Notes: generated by a model not told the origin, from the sequence alone. 64,000 bases of DNA from Octadecabacter arcticus 238 (GCF_000155735.2 NC_020908.1:1555001-1619000); one strand, 5' to 3'; positions 54,242-64,000 are shown, counted from the first letter of the stretch. Numbers and translations are program-made.

Positions 54242-55628
54242 GAGCTATGACTGAATCTGGTGTTTGAGTGGTTTGAAGGTTGGCGGCGTATCTGGTTGAA
54301 TTGTTGTTGGAAGACAGCAGCCCAACCAAAGGAGATACACCACCATGGGAACTACTAACATTGTTGATTTTGCGCGTCGAGACGAGATGACGGACGCGTT
54401 GACGGAGTTGCTGAAAACGGGAGCACAACAATTGATCGCGACAGCAGTTGAGGCTGAGCTTGTCAGTTATTTGGCGCAATTTACCGGCTTACGCACCGAT
54501 GCCGGTCACGCGGCAGTCGTGCGTAATGGACATCATCCGGCCCGCCCGTTTCAAACGGGCATTGGCCCTGTGAGCGTGCGCATTCCAAAGGTTCGGTCCA
54601 AGGACGGCACACCGGTGACATTCCGGTCTGCCCTGGTGCCGCCCTATGTGCGTCGCACGAAGACGCTGGAAGCGGCCTTGCCATGGCTTTACCTCAAAGG
54701 GATCTCCAGCGGCGAGATGGCTCCCGCCCTCAAGGTTCTTCTGGGCCCAGATGCCGTTGGCTTGTCGGCTAATACGGTTTCGCGTTTAAAACGCGATTGG
54801 GCCAATGAATACGAGGCTTGGAAAGGCGCTGAGTTAGATGACGAGCCCATCGTCTATATCTGGGCCGACGGCGTTCACAGCGGCCTTCGGGGCGAGGATG
54901 ACAAGCTCTGTGCCCTTGTTATTATTGGGGTAACTGCCCGTGGCAAGAAGCGATTTCTGGCAATTGAGGATGGGGTGCGCGAGTCCACGCAGAGCTGGCG
55001 CGAGGTTCTGCTTAACCTCAAAAGCCGAGGCATGAATGCGCCCAAACTGGCCATCGGGGACGGTGCCATGGGGTTTTGGGCGGCCATGGACGAAGTCTAT
55101 CCTGAGACCCGCCATCAACGCTGTTGGCAACACAAAACGATGAACGTGCTCAATTGTTTACCCAAGCTGTCTCAGCCAAAAGCCAAGGCCGCGCTGCACG
55201 ACATCTGGCAGGCCGAGACCAAAGTCGATGCAGAAAAGGCGTTCGATCTGTTCATCAAAACCTACGAACCCAAATACCCCAAGGCCACACTATGCCTGCA
55301 AAAAGATCGTGAGGAACTCATGGCATTCTTCGACTTCCCGGCGCAGCATTGGCAAAGCATCCGCACTAGCAATCCAATTGAATCGGCCTTCGCGACGATC
55401 CGGCATCGTACCAAGCGTTCAAAGGGCTGCCTGTCACGCGATGGCATGCTGCACATGATGTTCAAACTGGGGCAATGTGCTGAGCAAAATTGGAGGAAGC
55501 TACGCGGCTTTGACTACCTCGCAAAAGTCATCACAGGCGTCACGTTCAAAGACGGAATCGAAACCACAAACCCCGACCAGATCACCGCATGACCAATAAT
55601 ACTCAAACACCAGATTTGACAATAACTC
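54242..55628 (+). mobile_element. IS256-family element, copy 2
   Basis: 1387 bp, flanked by the 9-bp duplication TGACCCATA (54233-54241 and 55629-55637), different from that of copy 1. This shows two independent insertions in opposite orientation rather than one composite transposon. Confidence 0.95.
54345..55592 (+). CDS. IS256-family transposase, copy 2
   Basis: 415 aa, same protein as at 52425-53672 with the complete DDE triad, and an intact frame. The start ATGGGAACTACTAAC follows GGAGATACACCACC. Recent duplication is indicated by the lack of amino-acid differences. Confidence 0.95.
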   Translation: MGTTNIVDFARRDEMTDALTELLKTGAQQLIATAVEAELVSYLAQFTGLRTDAGHAAVVRNGHHPARPFQTGIGPVSVRIPKVRSKDGTPVTFRSALVPPYVRRTKTLEAALPWLYLKGISSGEMAPALKVLLGPDAVGLSANTVSRLKRDWANEYEAWKGAELDDEPIVYIWADGVHSGLRGEDDKLCALVIIGVTARGKKRFLAIEDGVRESTQSWREVLLNLKSRGMNAPKLAIGDGAMGFWAAMDEVYPETRHQRCWQHKTMNVLNCLPKLSQPKAKAALHDIWQAETKVDAEKAFDLFIKTYEPKYPKATLCLQKDREELMAFFDFPAQHWQSIRTSNPIESAFATIRHRTKRSKGCLSRDGMLHMMFKLGQCAEQNWRKLRGFDYLAKVITGVTFKDGIETTNPDQITA

Positions 55629-55731
55629 TGACCCATAAATTACAAACTTTAACGCTCTGGATGTCACAAGCAATCTAAAATGACTTTTATGTATCTTTCG
55701 CAGCGCCACACAGTCTAATTAGCACTGCTTG

Positions 55732-56809
55732 GATTCAAACATCAAGTGCAACGGTTGATTTAAAGGCCACGATTTCGTCGGCCATAGCTTCAGCGGGTGT
55801 TCTCCATCCGAGGGTTTTTCTTGGACGGTTGTTCATCAGGTTTGCAACGTCGTTGAGCCATGTTTGGCTTGCACCGTTCAGGTCAGTTCCTTTGGGCATG
55901 AACTGACGCAGCAGTCCGTTGGTGTTCTCGTTGCTGCCGCGCTGCCAGGGAGCATGCGGATCGCAGAACCAGATATCAATTTTCAATCGTCGCGCCAATT
56001 CACGATGGCAGGCCATTTCGGAGCCACGGTCATAGGTCATGCTCTTGCGCAAATCAGCGGGTAGTCGTCTCATCTGGCGGGTGAAGCTGTCAAGCGCGGC
56101 CTCGGCCCCATTGCCATCCATTTTGCAAAGAATGACAAAGCGTGTCTTGCGCTCGATCAAGGTCCCCACTGACGAGCGATTGAATGCGCCCTTGATGAGG
56201 TCGCCCTCCCAATGGCCTGGTACCAGTCGTGCTTCGATCTCTTCAGGGCGATTGATAATGCGCAATGATTCCGGGACCATAGCACTGCCCGCCGCTGTCC
56301 TGCGCTTGAGCCCACGCTTAGGCTTCGCTTGACGCAACGCCTCGATCATCGCCGCCTTCAGCCCGCCACGTGGCTGCGCGTAAATCGCGGCATAGATGGT
56401 CTCATGGCTCACATGGGCGGATGGATCATCAGGCTTCATGAGACGCAGTCTCTGCGCAATCTGCTCAGGCGACCAGTGCAGATGTACGAGCTTGCCATGA
56501 ACGAAACGATAAAGATCGCTCCCCTCCACAAGCTTGCGCTTGCGGCGGCAGCGCGCGCGCCGGGCATCATAGGCCTGCCGCGCCGCTTGCGGGCAATAGC
56601 TGCCGTCTTCCTGCCGACCTCGCGCCAGCTCACGGCAGATCGTGCTCGCCGGGCGATGCAAAAGCTGGCCGATCAACCGCTGACTGCTGCCCCTATTATG
56701 CTCGGCTAATATCACGCCACGGTCCTCGCTGCTGAGGTGCTTGCTTCGTATGTCCATCACAACATCCTATGCCCAAAGGGCTCTGAGTGTTGCATTTGAA
56801 ACTTGAGTC
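55732..56809 (-). mobile_element. IS30-family element, complete
   Basis: Ends GATTCAAACATCAAGTGCAA (left) and GACTCAAGTTTCAAATGCAA (inverted, right). Intact reference for the deleted copy at 40831-41834, which lies in the opposite direction. Confidence 0.92.
55735..56760 (-). CDS. IS30-family transposase
   Basis: 341 aa. Helix-turn-helix region (SSEDRGVILAEHNRGSSQRL, STICRELARGRQEDGSYCPQ), then the rve-like core with Asp in HWEGDLIKGAFNRSS, Asp in MTYDRGSEMACHREL and Glu in GSNENTNGLLRQFMPKG. GTG at 56760 or ATG at 56757 serves as start. Intact. Confidence 0.95.
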   Translation of the reverse strand: MMDIRSKHLSSEDRGVILAEHNRGSSQRLIGQLLHRPASTICRELARGRQEDGSYCPQAARQAYDARRARCRRKRKLVEGSDLYRFVHGKLVHLHWSPEQIAQRLRLMKPDDPSAHVSHETIYAAIYAQPRGGLKAAMIEALRQAKPKRGLKRRTAAGSAMVPESLRIINRPEEIEARLVPGHWEGDLIKGAFNRSSVGTLIERKTRFVILCKMDGNGAEAALDSFTRQMRRLPADLRKSMTYDRGSEMACHRELARRLKIDIWFCDPHAPWQRGSNENTNGLLRQFMPKGTDLNGASQTWLNDVANLMNNRPRKTLGWRTPAEAMADEIVAFKSTVALDV

Positions 56810-57097
56810 TAAGCTGCCACAGATGAGATTAACCACTAGCCCAGCGCGTGACGGTACCTGAGGTGTCTTGACGGGAGGCGTCTCCTTTGCCTGAAAGATG
56901 TGACGTTAGTGTTTTAGATGGACTTGGCGGGACACAGAAATTGGGTCTTGCGCTTCATCAGCATTCCCCTCGCTGGCAGCGGTATCGTATCTCTGGCCCG
57001 TTGAAGCGAAGAACGACGGAATTGCCATGTTGGCACCAAGTGAATGTTGGGACCGACTGGAGATAGGGACAACATCCGACAAAATGAAATGTGTACC
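56810..57097. other. intergenic region
   Basis: About 290 bp without a coding frame of interest, between the IS30 right end and the 3' end of the bestrophin gene. Nothing recognised. Confidence 0.4.
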
Positions 57098-58003
57098 CTA
57101 ACTCAACACATGATTTGTTGGGGACAGGCCGTCTGGCGGATTGCGATCCAGCGCTTCGGCCACCGAAATCTCAATCGTGCGACACATCGAATCGACGGGT
57201 AACCCATTCTGAACATTACGAAACGGCAGTTCCAGCTCGTTCGTTACGGCTTGCAGGCCAAAGAACACATAGGCCACGACAGCCGCAAATATCGGGGCAA
57301 ACCAGCCTGTGGAATCGATCAACGCGAATGGCAGCAACCAGCAATAGAGATAGGTCGTCCGGCGCACCAACAGGGAATACACGAATGGCAAAGGTGTCGT
57401 CAAAATGCGTTCACATCCGGCCTGCGCGAAAGCCAACGAGGACAGCGTTTGTGAAATAGTCATTTGACCAAACCCACTGATCGCGTCCTTTTTGATCAGC
57501 TCGCCAATTCTGTCGGCTATCGATCGCAATGCCGCATCTGCCGGGTTCTTCTTCCCGACCATCGATGCAGCACTTTCTTCGCCGACCCAGCTGGTAATTT
57601 CAGGCCGCACATCGACCCCTCGCAAGAAACCACGGTGCAAATGTGCGAAGGCGACCGCATAAGACAAGATGGCTTCGCGCTCCTCCCCCTTGCCGACAAA
57701 GACGCACATATGCCGCCCAAGATTGCGTACATCAGCGATCATTGACCCCCATAGTTTGCGGGCTTCCCACCATCGGTCATAGGCTGCGTTGTTCCTAAAC
57801 CCGAGGAAGAGTGACAGCGCGACACCAAATATTCCCATCGCCCCGATCGAAATTTTCGGTAGCGTGACAACGAAGTGATTAACCAACAGGACAACGACCG
57901 ATAACAGCGCAATGCCAATAATCTTGCCCAGAATTTTGGGCACAACTGATCCCTGCATAACGAAAAACAGTCGAAAAGAGGACGGATGGTCCCTGACAAT
58001 CAC
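57098..58003 (-). CDS. bestrophin-family (UPF0187) ion channel protein
   Basis: 301-aa membrane protein: two N-terminal helices (IIGIALLSVVVLLVNHFVVT, IGAMGIFGVALSLFLGFRNN), then the family signature NNAAYDRWWEARKLWGSMIA, and a later helix pair LPFALIDSTGWFAPIFAAVV. ELELPFRNVQNGLPVDSMCR is the conserved C-terminal region. Bacterial members form pentameric channels, some permeable to cations. GTG start at 58003 with AAGGA at good distance. Stand-alone gene. Confidence 0.9.
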   Translation of the reverse strand: MIVRDHPSSFRLFFVMQGSVVPKILGKIIGIALLSVVVLLVNHFVVTLPKISIGAMGIFGVALSLFLGFRNNAAYDRWWEARKLWGSMIADVRNLGRHMCVFVGKGEEREAILSYAVAFAHLHRGFLRGVDVRPEITSWVGEESAASMVGKKNPADAALRSIADRIGELIKKDAISGFGQMTISQTLSSLAFAQAGCERILTTPLPFVYSLLVRRTTYLYCWLLPFALIDSTGWFAPIFAAVVAYVFFGLQAVTNELELPFRNVQNGLPVDSMCRTIEISVAEALDRNPPDGLSPTNHVLS

Positions 58004-58135
58004 ACGATATTCCTTTTCAAAGACATTGAGACAGCATTCTGAGTTAACTTAATCCTTCGGTTAGATGATCCAAGAGAAGCTGCGTTTTGAGCGACAAATG
58101 TTTGTCCTGCAGATAGATCATGTCATCGTTCCGTG

Positions 58136-58187
58136 CGCGATATCTTCGTCACCGACAAGCTCCGTTCCTACGGCGCGGCGGAACGTG
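58136..58187 (+). pseudogene. short IS6-like transposase scrap
   Basis: The plus strand encodes RDIFVTDKLRSYGAAERV, resembling the VTDKLRSYGAA motif around the second catalytic Asp of IS6/IS26-type transposases. Only about 17 codons remain, joined to the IS3 left end. Confidence 0.4.
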
Positions 58188-58218
58188 TCAACGACTTTGA
58201 GACAGTGGCTTTTGGACT

Positions 58219-59232
58219 TTAGGCTTGGGTTTCTTCGGTTGGTTTTGGTGGGTTGATCCAGACGGCGGTCGGGATTTGAGGCGGTTTTGGTGGTTTGTGT
58301 ACGAAGCGTTCGGGCGTGGCGAGGAATGCCGCGTCTAGTGTTGCTTGTCGCGCGGTGTAGATTTCTTGGGCCTGCCCAAAATGGATTTGGTCGGGCGTCA
58401 TCAGACCAATCCCGGCGTGATGATGGTCTTGGTTATACCATGCAAAGAGCCTGCGGCAGAATGCGCGAGCCTGCTCGATGGTTTCAAAGTTCTTGGGGAA
58501 CTCTGGCTGATATTTCAGTGTTTTGAAGTGGGCTTCGGAGAACGGGTTGTCGTTTGAGGTGTGGGGCCGACTGTGGGACTTGAGCACACCAAGATCAACC
58601 AGCATCAGGGCTGTCGTCTTTGCCTTCATGGGCCCACCGCGATCTGCATGCAATGTCAGCTGATCGCGTGGAACCTCGTGTTTTTCCATCGCGTCGATGA
58701 ACAGCTCTTTGAACTGGCTGGCGCTCTCCGCGTGCTCGACGCGCCAGCCAACAACGCGGCGGCTGAAGATGTCGAGGATGACATAGAGATAGAAGTAGGA
58801 CCATTTCACCGGGCCCCTCAGCTTGGTGATGTCCCAAGACCAGACCTGATTGGGGGCTTCAGCTAGAAGTTCAGGCTTTTGATAGACGGGATGTGTGCGC
58901 TGTCGGTGGCGTTCGCCAACTTCGCCCTGCGCGGCCAATATCCGATACATCGTGCGGATTGAACACAGATAGGTGCCTTCATCCAGCAAGGTGGCAAAGA
59001 CCTCTGTGGGCGTCTGATCCGCAAAGCGGGGTTCGCGCAGGTGGTGCAATACCTGGTCTCTTTCCCTTTCCGGTAGAGCCCGCGAAGACGCTGCGCGCGG
59101 TGGGCGTGTGCGTGGTGGTGCCGTCAGCGCCGCACGCTGTCGAAGAACGCTCGCGCGCGATAATGATAGCGCGGCGCAGACAGCCGAGGTCAAGCCGCTG
59201 CCGGTGGGCAATGCAATCGCGACGGCCATCAT
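58219..59232 (-). CDS. IS3-family transposase orfB
   Basis: 337 aa with integrase core: Asp in [17 protein letters not shown], Asp in [15 protein letters not shown], Glu in [19 protein letters not shown]. An HTH_21-like region is upstream ([20 protein letters not shown]). The ATG overlaps the orfA stop as ATGA (59229-59232), so translation coupling may replace or accompany frameshifting. Pro-rich C-terminal tail. Intact. Confidence 0.93.
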   Translation of the reverse strand: MMAVAIALPTGSGLTSAVCAALSLSRASVLRQRAALTAPPRTRPPRAASSRALPERERDQVLHHLREPRFADQTPTEVFATLLDEGTYLCSIRTMYRILAAQGEVGERHRQRTHPVYQKPELLAEAPNQVWSWDITKLRGPVKWSYFYLYVILDIFSRRVVGWRVEHAESASQFKELFIDAMEKHEVPRDQLTLHADRGGPMKAKTTALMLVDLGVLKSHSRPHTSNDNPFSEAHFKTLKYQPEFPKNFETIEQARAFCRRLFAWYNQDHHHAGIGLMTPDQIHFGQAQEIYTARQATLDAAFLATPERFVHKPPKPPQIPTAVWINPPKPTEETQA

Positions 59233-59711
59233 GATTTGCCGCTGCGCTCTTGCGTCTGCTCCATCTCGTCCAGAAGTCCCGCCACTTTTTTTTGGATGGC
59301 AATGATGGCTTCCGCCTGATCCAGACGGCGCCGCAAGGCTGTCACCTCACGGTTGGCCTTGGCCAGCTCAGCTTGCAATGGATTGGCAGGTGCCTTTTGT
59401 GGGCCACGGCGCATTGGCTGCAATGCACCCAATGTGCCGGCCGCCCGCGCACGGCGCCAATCGGTCAGTGCAGAGGAATAAAGCCCCTCCCGCCGTAGAA
59501 TGGCGGAAACCCCGCCAGTGTCTGCCACTTGGTCCGTCTCATCCAGAATGCGCAGTTTGTATTTGGCTGTGAAGTTGCGTCGCTTCGGGATGCTCGTCAG
59601 TTCCGCTGTGGGAGCCAACGGCGCATTAACAACGCGGGGAGGCGACGTCGGGGCCAAAACGGCTCCAGATCCAGCATCTGGCGAAAGTGGTGATTGTGAA
59701 GGCATAACCAT
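59229..59711 (-). CDS. IS3-family transposase orfA
   Basis: 160 aa. Ala/Pro-rich N-terminus, helix-turn-helix of the HTH_Tnp_1 type ([40 protein letters not shown]), then a leucine-zipper-like coiled coil ([20 protein letters not shown]). It binds the IS ends and pairs with orfB. Same gene, cut short, occurs at 7536-7945. Confidence 0.9.
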   Translation of the reverse strand: MVMPSQSPLSPDAGSGAVLAPTSPPRVVNAPLAPTAELTSIPKRRNFTAKYKLRILDETDQVADTGGVSAILRREGLYSSALTDWRRARAAGTLGALQPMRRGPQKAPANPLQAELAKANREVTALRRRLDQAEAIIAIQKKVAGLLDEMEQTQERSGKS

Positions 59712-59996
59712 GGGTTCGTTCTACTACGCCCTCAAGTGTAAACTTTAGCCAGTCAATTGTCTCACGCTTATTGGCACGGAGGGTGAAGTTGCGTCGCTTC
59801 GGGATGCTCGTCAGTTCCGCTGTGGGAGCCAACGGCGTATTAACAACGCGGGGAGGCGACGTCGGGGCCAAAACGGCTCCAGATCCAGCATCTGGCGAAA
59901 GTGGTGATTGTGAAGGCATAACCATGGGTTCGTTCTCCTACGCCCTCAAGTGTAAACTTTAGCCAGTCAATTGTCTCACGCTTATTGGCACGGAGG
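59569..59996. repeat. 214-bp tandem duplication of the IS3 right end
   Basis: 59569-59782 is repeated at 59783-59996 with two visible mismatches (CTACTACG/CTCCTACG and GGCGCATTA/GGCGTATTA). The duplicated unit holds the IS right end and the first about 48 codons of orfA. Confidence 0.9.
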
Positions 59997-60167
59997 GGTC
60001 ACCTGCGTGACGGGAATACATTAAACACCTGCGTCAAAAAACTTGTGGAGCACGGCTGGTTGGTTCGAGGGACTGGGGAGCAAGTGATCGCTGGGTTCAA
60101 TTGCAAAACATTCTGGCGTGTCGTTCGTCCGAGTGCAGGGGAATCGTGTTTGGAACTGAGTGAGTAA
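59997..60167 (+). pseudogene. C-terminal fragment of a winged-helix type protein
   Basis: The frame reads HLRDGNTLNTCVKKLVEHGW, LVRGTGEQVIAGFNCKTFWR and VVRPSAGESCLELSE to a TGA. It has a winged-helix look, similar to the C-terminus of mobile-element primase/DUF3987-type proteins. The N-terminus is lost at the IS3 duplication junction. Origin uncertain. Confidence 0.45.
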
Positions 60168-60238
60168 AGGATTGCTCTTGCAGGTGATGGCGGGATGGAT
60201 TCTGGATGGGTGGTTGTTCTCATCGGGTGCTCATCGCC

Positions 60239-61335
60239 ATGCATATTTTTCTATCCGCCTTCGACGAAGTTCCTGATCCGCGCGCCAGTAACGTGCGCCA
60301 CGACCTTGGTGAACTGCTCGTTATCGCCTTCGTGTCGGTCTTATGTGGATCGACCTCCTGCGCCGAGATGGCCGCATTTGGCCGTGCAAAAGAGAGCTTT
60401 TTCAGGAACTTCCTGAAACTCAAGCATGCCATTCCATCGCATGATACCTTCTCGGAGGTCTTCCGGATCATCGACCCGAAGGCACTCGATGCGGCCTTCA
60501 GTAAGGTACTTGCCGATGTGACCAAGCTCCTCAAAGACGGTGATATCATCGCGATTGACGGCAAAGCGTTACGGGGTGCGCGCGACCCGGGCGAAAGCGC
60601 ACGGACCCGCATGATGTCTCAGCCTATGCCTCGCGGCTGCGCCTGACGTTGGCGACAGTACCTGCCGACTGAGGCACAGAACTCAGCGCGGCCATAGAGG
60701 CGCTTGGGTTGATCGATCTGCGGGGCAAGGTGGTCACCGGTGATGCATTACATTGCAACCGCCGCACGGTTGCCGCAATCAACGCAGGCGGCGGTGATTG
60801 GTGCCTCGCCCTCAAGGGTAACCAGGAATCCCTGTTGTCTGACGCCCGTGGATGTTTCAGCAAGGGGCACAAAAGCGATCCAACAGCCGTTACGGAAAAT
60901 ACCGGCCATGGAAGAAAAGAAACCCGTAAGGCGGTTGTGGTATCGGCTAAGGCATTGGCAGAATACCACGAATTCCCTGGCCTCAAGGGGTTCGGTCGCA
61001 TCGAGGCGACCAGAGAGACGGGCGGAAAGGTGACCTCAGAGACCCGCTACTTCGCGCTGTCTTGGGTTCCCACACCTGAGGTGCTGTTGGCCGCTGTCCG
61101 CGACCATTGGGCCATCGAAAATGCCCTTCATTGGCAGTTGGATGTGTCTTTCCGCGAGGACGCCGCACGCAATCGGAAAGACAACGGTCCCGGCAACATC
61201 GCCGTTCTACGTCGCCGCGCACTCGACGTCCTCCGGCGTGACACATCCAAGGGCTCTCTCTCCATAAAAATCAAACGTGCAGGCTGGGACACCACCTTCT
61301 TACGCAGCATTCTCAGTGACTTGGCAACAACATGA
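60239..61335 (+). pseudogene. ISAs1-family transposase, frameshift and stop
   Basis: The first frame (MHIFLSAFDEVPDPRASNVR to IIAIDGKALRGARDPGESAR) contains the first Asp. A base is missing near 60615, after which AYASRLRLTLATVPAD is followed by a TGA (60670-60672) where an Arg codon is expected. The rest (VVTGDALHCNRRTVAAINAG, RDHWAIENALHWQLDVSFRE, DAARNRKDNGPGNIAVLRRR) is open to 61335. The N-terminal DDE_Tnp_1-associated domain identifies the family. Two lesions make it inactive. Confidence 0.87.
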
Positions 61336-61789
61336 GCCAAACGCGATTGCCCTGCGTCCGAGGGTGGGGGCATGAATGTGGCTGGTATCGCGCGGGTGAT
61401 GGCGTGCTTTGAAAACGCAGTAGAAGTGCCCTCAGTTATCGTTTCTGAAAGCCGCCATAAAGCTTTGCACGGATACACTCCGGGGTCTTTGCCGCAAATG
61501 CCGCAGCCACATGCGCCCGCACGCAGAGCTATGGCAGATGAGGACGATGCATTTGAAGAGCGGGCGGCCATCACTGAAAACGAGGGAGGCCTCCCGCCAG
61601 ACAGTGTGTGATGACACTATCGGCCTATTGCTGCCGTTCACGTCCACCTCAGGATGCTGCGGTGCAGCCCGTCGAACCGGACTTTCGTGCATTATGCAGC
61701 ATCTTTTCTGGCTGAAACGTGGTGTGCGGAAAAAGCACACTTTCGCTGCAGGCACCCCAATGGCTGCTCTTGGGTTTTGAAGTTTTACC
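61336..61789. other. region between ISAs1 and the photolyase gene
   Basis: About 450 bp. Short frames exist on both strands (for example plus 61372-61611) but none has a recognisable domain or convincing RBS. It may contain the ISAs1 right end and remnants of a disrupted gene. Confidence 0.35.
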
Positions 61790-63325
61790 TTAAAACAATG
61801 ATAATTGGGTATTATCTTTTAATTTAATCGTCTTTCCGCGTTTTGAAGCAGATTTTCGACTTCCTAGTTTGAGGAAAATGGCGTTTGCCGCGACCCCAAA
61901 GTCCTGGTTTTTCCGTATGGCAGAGATCTGTTGTTTTGCAGCCTTCGCAGAAACAGCTTGATCAACAAGTGGGGCAGGATAGTCCTGCCCAAGCGTAAAA
62001 TCACGATCGTCGATCAGTGTCTTTTCCCATTTCCAGGGTTCATGAATGAACTCATCCGGAACGCTCTTGAGCTCAGGCACCCACTTTCGAATGAAAGTGC
62101 CTTTTGGATCATGCTCCATCGATTGTTTGATCGGATTATAAACGCGCATCGTGTTGATACCTGTTACACCTGATTGCATTTGCAGCTGGCTATAATGAAT
62201 CCCGGGCTCATAATCTGTGAACAGCCGTGCCAGATGTTCGCCCGTAACGCGCCAATCGAGCCATAGTTGATAGCTGGCGAAGCTTACCAGCATTGCTCTC
62301 ATGCGGAAGGTGATCCAGCCTTCTGCAGTCAGGTTGCGCATACAGGCATCAACGAAAGGGTACCCAGTTTGACCGCTCGCCCATGCTTGAAAATGTAGAT
62401 CATTGTGTTCGCCTACACGTAGCCCTTCGAATGCAGGGTGCATGCAGTGCGTTTCTATTTCAGGTTGATCTTCGATTTTTTGAATAAAGTGACAGCGCCA
62501 TGCCAAGCGAGAGCCAAAAGCCGTAAGATTGCGCCCAAAGCTTTTGTTTTCGTCAGGCGATAACTGGGCACGGCGTTTCACGATAGATTGCGCCACCTCA
62601 CGCACAGATAAGGTGCCCCATGCAAGGTGAGCGGAGAGGCGAGAGCAGTGGAACTCAGATGAATCAGGTGCTGAGATATGGTACAGATATTGGCGAGATC
62701 GGTGATTTAAAAAACTGCGCAGATCAGCAACCGCTTGTTTTCGACCGCCCTTTTGCACCTTGCCAATAGGTACATTGCCAAAGATCGGGTCATTTTTATC
62801 AGGTAGGGTATCTGAACTGCACGGCGGAAATGAATTTAGCGTATTTGGTTTTGGCAGTATCTTTTTAGCCATGCGTGCGTTTCGGATTTTGGACCAGTCA
62901 TCTCGACTGCGCAGCCGCCGGACAACCCCGTTAGTGGGTGCTTCATGCAGTGCAATGCGGTGGTTCTGGCACAGTTTCTGAACGGCTATATCTCTGTGAT
63001 ATGTCCATAGGTTTCCTGTTTCTTCGTGTGCGTACACGTGGCTTACATCGTGATCTAAATGAAGTTTTTTGATCACGTCACAAGAGTCGCCAACCTTTAC
63101 AACAAGGTGTTGACCCAACTCAGCCAAACCACTGTCTAAATCACAAAGGCAATCGTGGATAAAATGCCAATGGCGACGAGATGCGAAGGGTTGATGCCAA
63201 TATTCAGGCTCAACAATGTAAAGCGGTATGATGGGTGCGTTTGTCCGCGACGCGGCAAGCAACGGGGCGTGGTCATTGATCCGCAGATCTCGTTTAAACC
63301 AAACAATGCGGGGCGCCTGTGTCAT
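61790..63325 (-). CDS. cryptochrome/deoxyribodipyrimidine photolyase family protein
   Basis: 511 aa from [21 protein letters not shown]-terminal photolyase alpha/beta domain to about residue 130, then the FAD-binding helical domain: [79 protein letters not shown]. Longer starts at 63346 or 63382 are possible. The enzyme would use blue light to repair UV-made pyrimidine dimers, or act as a light sensor; no iron-sulfur Cys cluster is seen in the C-terminus. Useful in sunlit surface water or ice. Confidence 0.9.
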   Translation of the reverse strand: MTQAPRIVWFKRDLRINDHAPLLAASRTNAPIIPLYIVEPEYWHQPFASRRHWHFIHDCLCDLDSGLAELGQHLVVKVGDSCDVIKKLHLDHDVSHVYAHEETGNLWTYHRDIAVQKLCQNHRIALHEAPTNGVVRRLRSRDDWSKIRNARMAKKILPKPNTLNSFPPCSSDTLPDKNDPIFGNVPIGKVQKGGRKQAVADLRSFLNHRSRQYLYHISAPDSSEFHCSRLSAHLAWGTLSVREVAQSIVKRRAQLSPDENKSFGRNLTAFGSRLAWRCHFIQKIEDQPEIETHCMHPAFEGLRVGEHNDLHFQAWASGQTGYPFVDACMRNLTAEGWITFRMRAMLVSFASYQLWLDWRVTGEHLARLFTDYEPGIHYSQLQMQSGVTGINTMRVYNPIKQSMEHDPKGTFIRKWVPELKSVPDEFIHEPWKWEKTLIDDRDFTLGQDYPAPLVDQAVSAKAAKQQISAIRKNQDFGVAANAIFLKLGSRKSASKRGKTIKLKDNTQLSLF

Positions 63326-63495
63326 GTGGAGTTTATTTCTCTTCATGGTTGAAGCCACTCTTTTACAGCGCTTACTTTCCACGTCAATTCAGTGATCTCA
63401 TGTTGAGATCGAAGGCTTATCCCCTTTGCTCCGGCGGCACCTGATGTAGTGCGAAGCGGCTTGCCAATCTAGAATGTTCTGGTATTGTTCTTCCC

Positions 63496-64000
63496 ATGCC
63501 AGCCAGATGGAAAAACGACAAACCCATGTCCCGCCCCGCGTTCGACGCCAGGTTTTCTGATGAGGAAGCGTGTTCGCATTATCTGGTGGAACATCGTTGG
63601 CCTGAGGGCTTCGTCTGTCCTTCCTGTGGCACCTGCAAGGGCTGGCCGTTAAAGCGAAATCGCGCGACTTGGGAATGTGCCGGTTGCGCACGGCAGACAT
63701 CCGTGACGGCTGGCACGGTAATGCACAGCAGCCATTTGCCGTTGCGAATTTGGTTTCTTGCCGCGCACATCATCACCAGCCATTCCAACGGCATGTCAGC
63801 GCTGCAACTTCAGGCGCAACTTGGCCTTGGCAGCTACAAGACGGGTCGCCATCGTCGCTCGGACCGATGGCGCTTCTCGGCGACCTCCTCTTGCAAAAGC
63901 TGCGGCGGTCGATGGTCAACCCTGACCGCAACCCCCTAAAAGACCTTGTCGAAATCGATGAAACAGAGATGCCGTTCCGGTCCCGGCATGATCCCGAGGA
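63496..64000 (+). pseudogene. IS1595-family transposase, frameshifted, runs off window
   Basis: Start MPARWKNDKPMSRPAFDARF (a second ATG at 63526), then a zinc ribbon FVCPSCGTCKGW and WECAGCARQTSVTAGTVMHS, and LQLQAQLGLGSYKT as usual for IS1595. After SYKT the frame is disturbed by a short insertion. The expected KLRRSMVNPDRNPLKDLVEI, DETEMPFRSRHDPE (start of the DDE domain with its first Asp) continues in another frame to the right edge. Confidence 0.82.

Larger units (their letters stand above)
58187..59776 (-). mobile_element. IS3-family element, complete but with duplicated right end
   Basis: Candidate ends TGTCAACGACTTTGAGACAG (left) and TGCCAATAAGCGTGAGACAA (inverted, right) begin with TG as usual for IS3. 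A following CGGAGGGG is common to the copies at 8.0 kb and 60.0 kb, so the exact right end may be a few bases further. A 214-bp direct duplication of the right end follows. Confidence 0.75.

Noticed and set aside
52389..55628. Composite transposon made of two IS256 copies
   Set aside because: Each copy has its own different 9-bp target duplication, which shows independent insertion.
61372..61611. 79-codon frame upstream of the photolyase gene as a gene
   Set aside because: No recognisable domain and no convincing ribosome site; it lies at a likely IS junction.
1..64000. CRISPR array
   Set aside because: No regularly spaced short repeats and no cas-like genes were seen; repeats in the window are IS copies or the two cases listed.

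Overview
The window looks like the chromosome (or a large replicon) of an IS-rich marine alphaproteobacterium of the Roseobacter group (Rhodobacteraceae). The evidence is the set of housekeeping and accessory genes (STAS-MlaE/MlaF/MlaD lipid transporter, RimK/zinc-protease cluster, PHB depolymerase with a CopG-type partner, TRAP transporter, pseudoazurin, a GTTC-N7-GTTC LexA box) combined with an extreme density of insertion sequences and decayed genes. Octadecabacter-like polar strains fit this picture, but that is inference from content only.

Layout. 1-8.6 kb is an IS graveyard: an IS481-type remnant cuts off a sugar-ABC ATPase, rlmE is intact, a GYF-domain gene is cut by an IS5 element, and then an IS256 element sits inside an IS630 element inside an IS3 relic that was hit again by a second IS630. 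8.6-20 kb is mostly ordinary chromosome on the minus strand: a frameshifted acyl-CoA ligase, the mlaE-mlaF-mlaD-lipoprotein operon, a rimK / zinc protease / deacylase cluster, and a PHB depolymerase with a ribbon-helix-helix gene. 19.7-24.3 kb is decay again: a LysR pseudogene and an fdsG (formate dehydrogenase gamma) pseudogene are truncated by ISL3 and IS630 elements, and an IS4 element truncates imuB behind an intact, LexA-boxed imuA. 25.2-31 kb carries genes of unknown or general function, a MauG-like dihaem peroxidase, a Sel1-repeat protein and a DJ-1/PfpI protein.

31.2-39.3 kb is the most interesting region. A TRAP transporter (dctPMQ) is followed upstream by a tightly packed flavin reductase, aldo/keto reductase and two-component FMN-dependent sulfonate-type monooxygenase. 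Divergent from these are a GntR regulator and a Gfo/Idh/MocA protein. The enzyme set matches the oxidative desulfonation (sulfo-SMO) route for sulfoquinovose. The Gfo/Idh/MocA protein is a candidate NAD-dependent sulfoquinovosidase, and the TRAP system would replace the usual ABC importer. A tandem 11-bp repeat in the divergent promoter region is a candidate GntR operator.

39.6-64 kb alternates short host islands (a secreted Cys-containing orphan, a CIA30-type protein, rhomboid protease, CMD-family protein, cupin, pseudoazurin, a small membrane protein, bestrophin, photolyase/cryptochrome) with ISs. These include an ISL3 element that contains both an IS66 and a second ISL3 (target duplications visible at each level), an inverted pair of IS256 elements with independent target duplications, two IS30 copies, IS5, IS3, ISAs1 and, at the right edge, a frameshifted IS1595 transposase. 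No rRNA, tRNA or CRISPR array was recognised.
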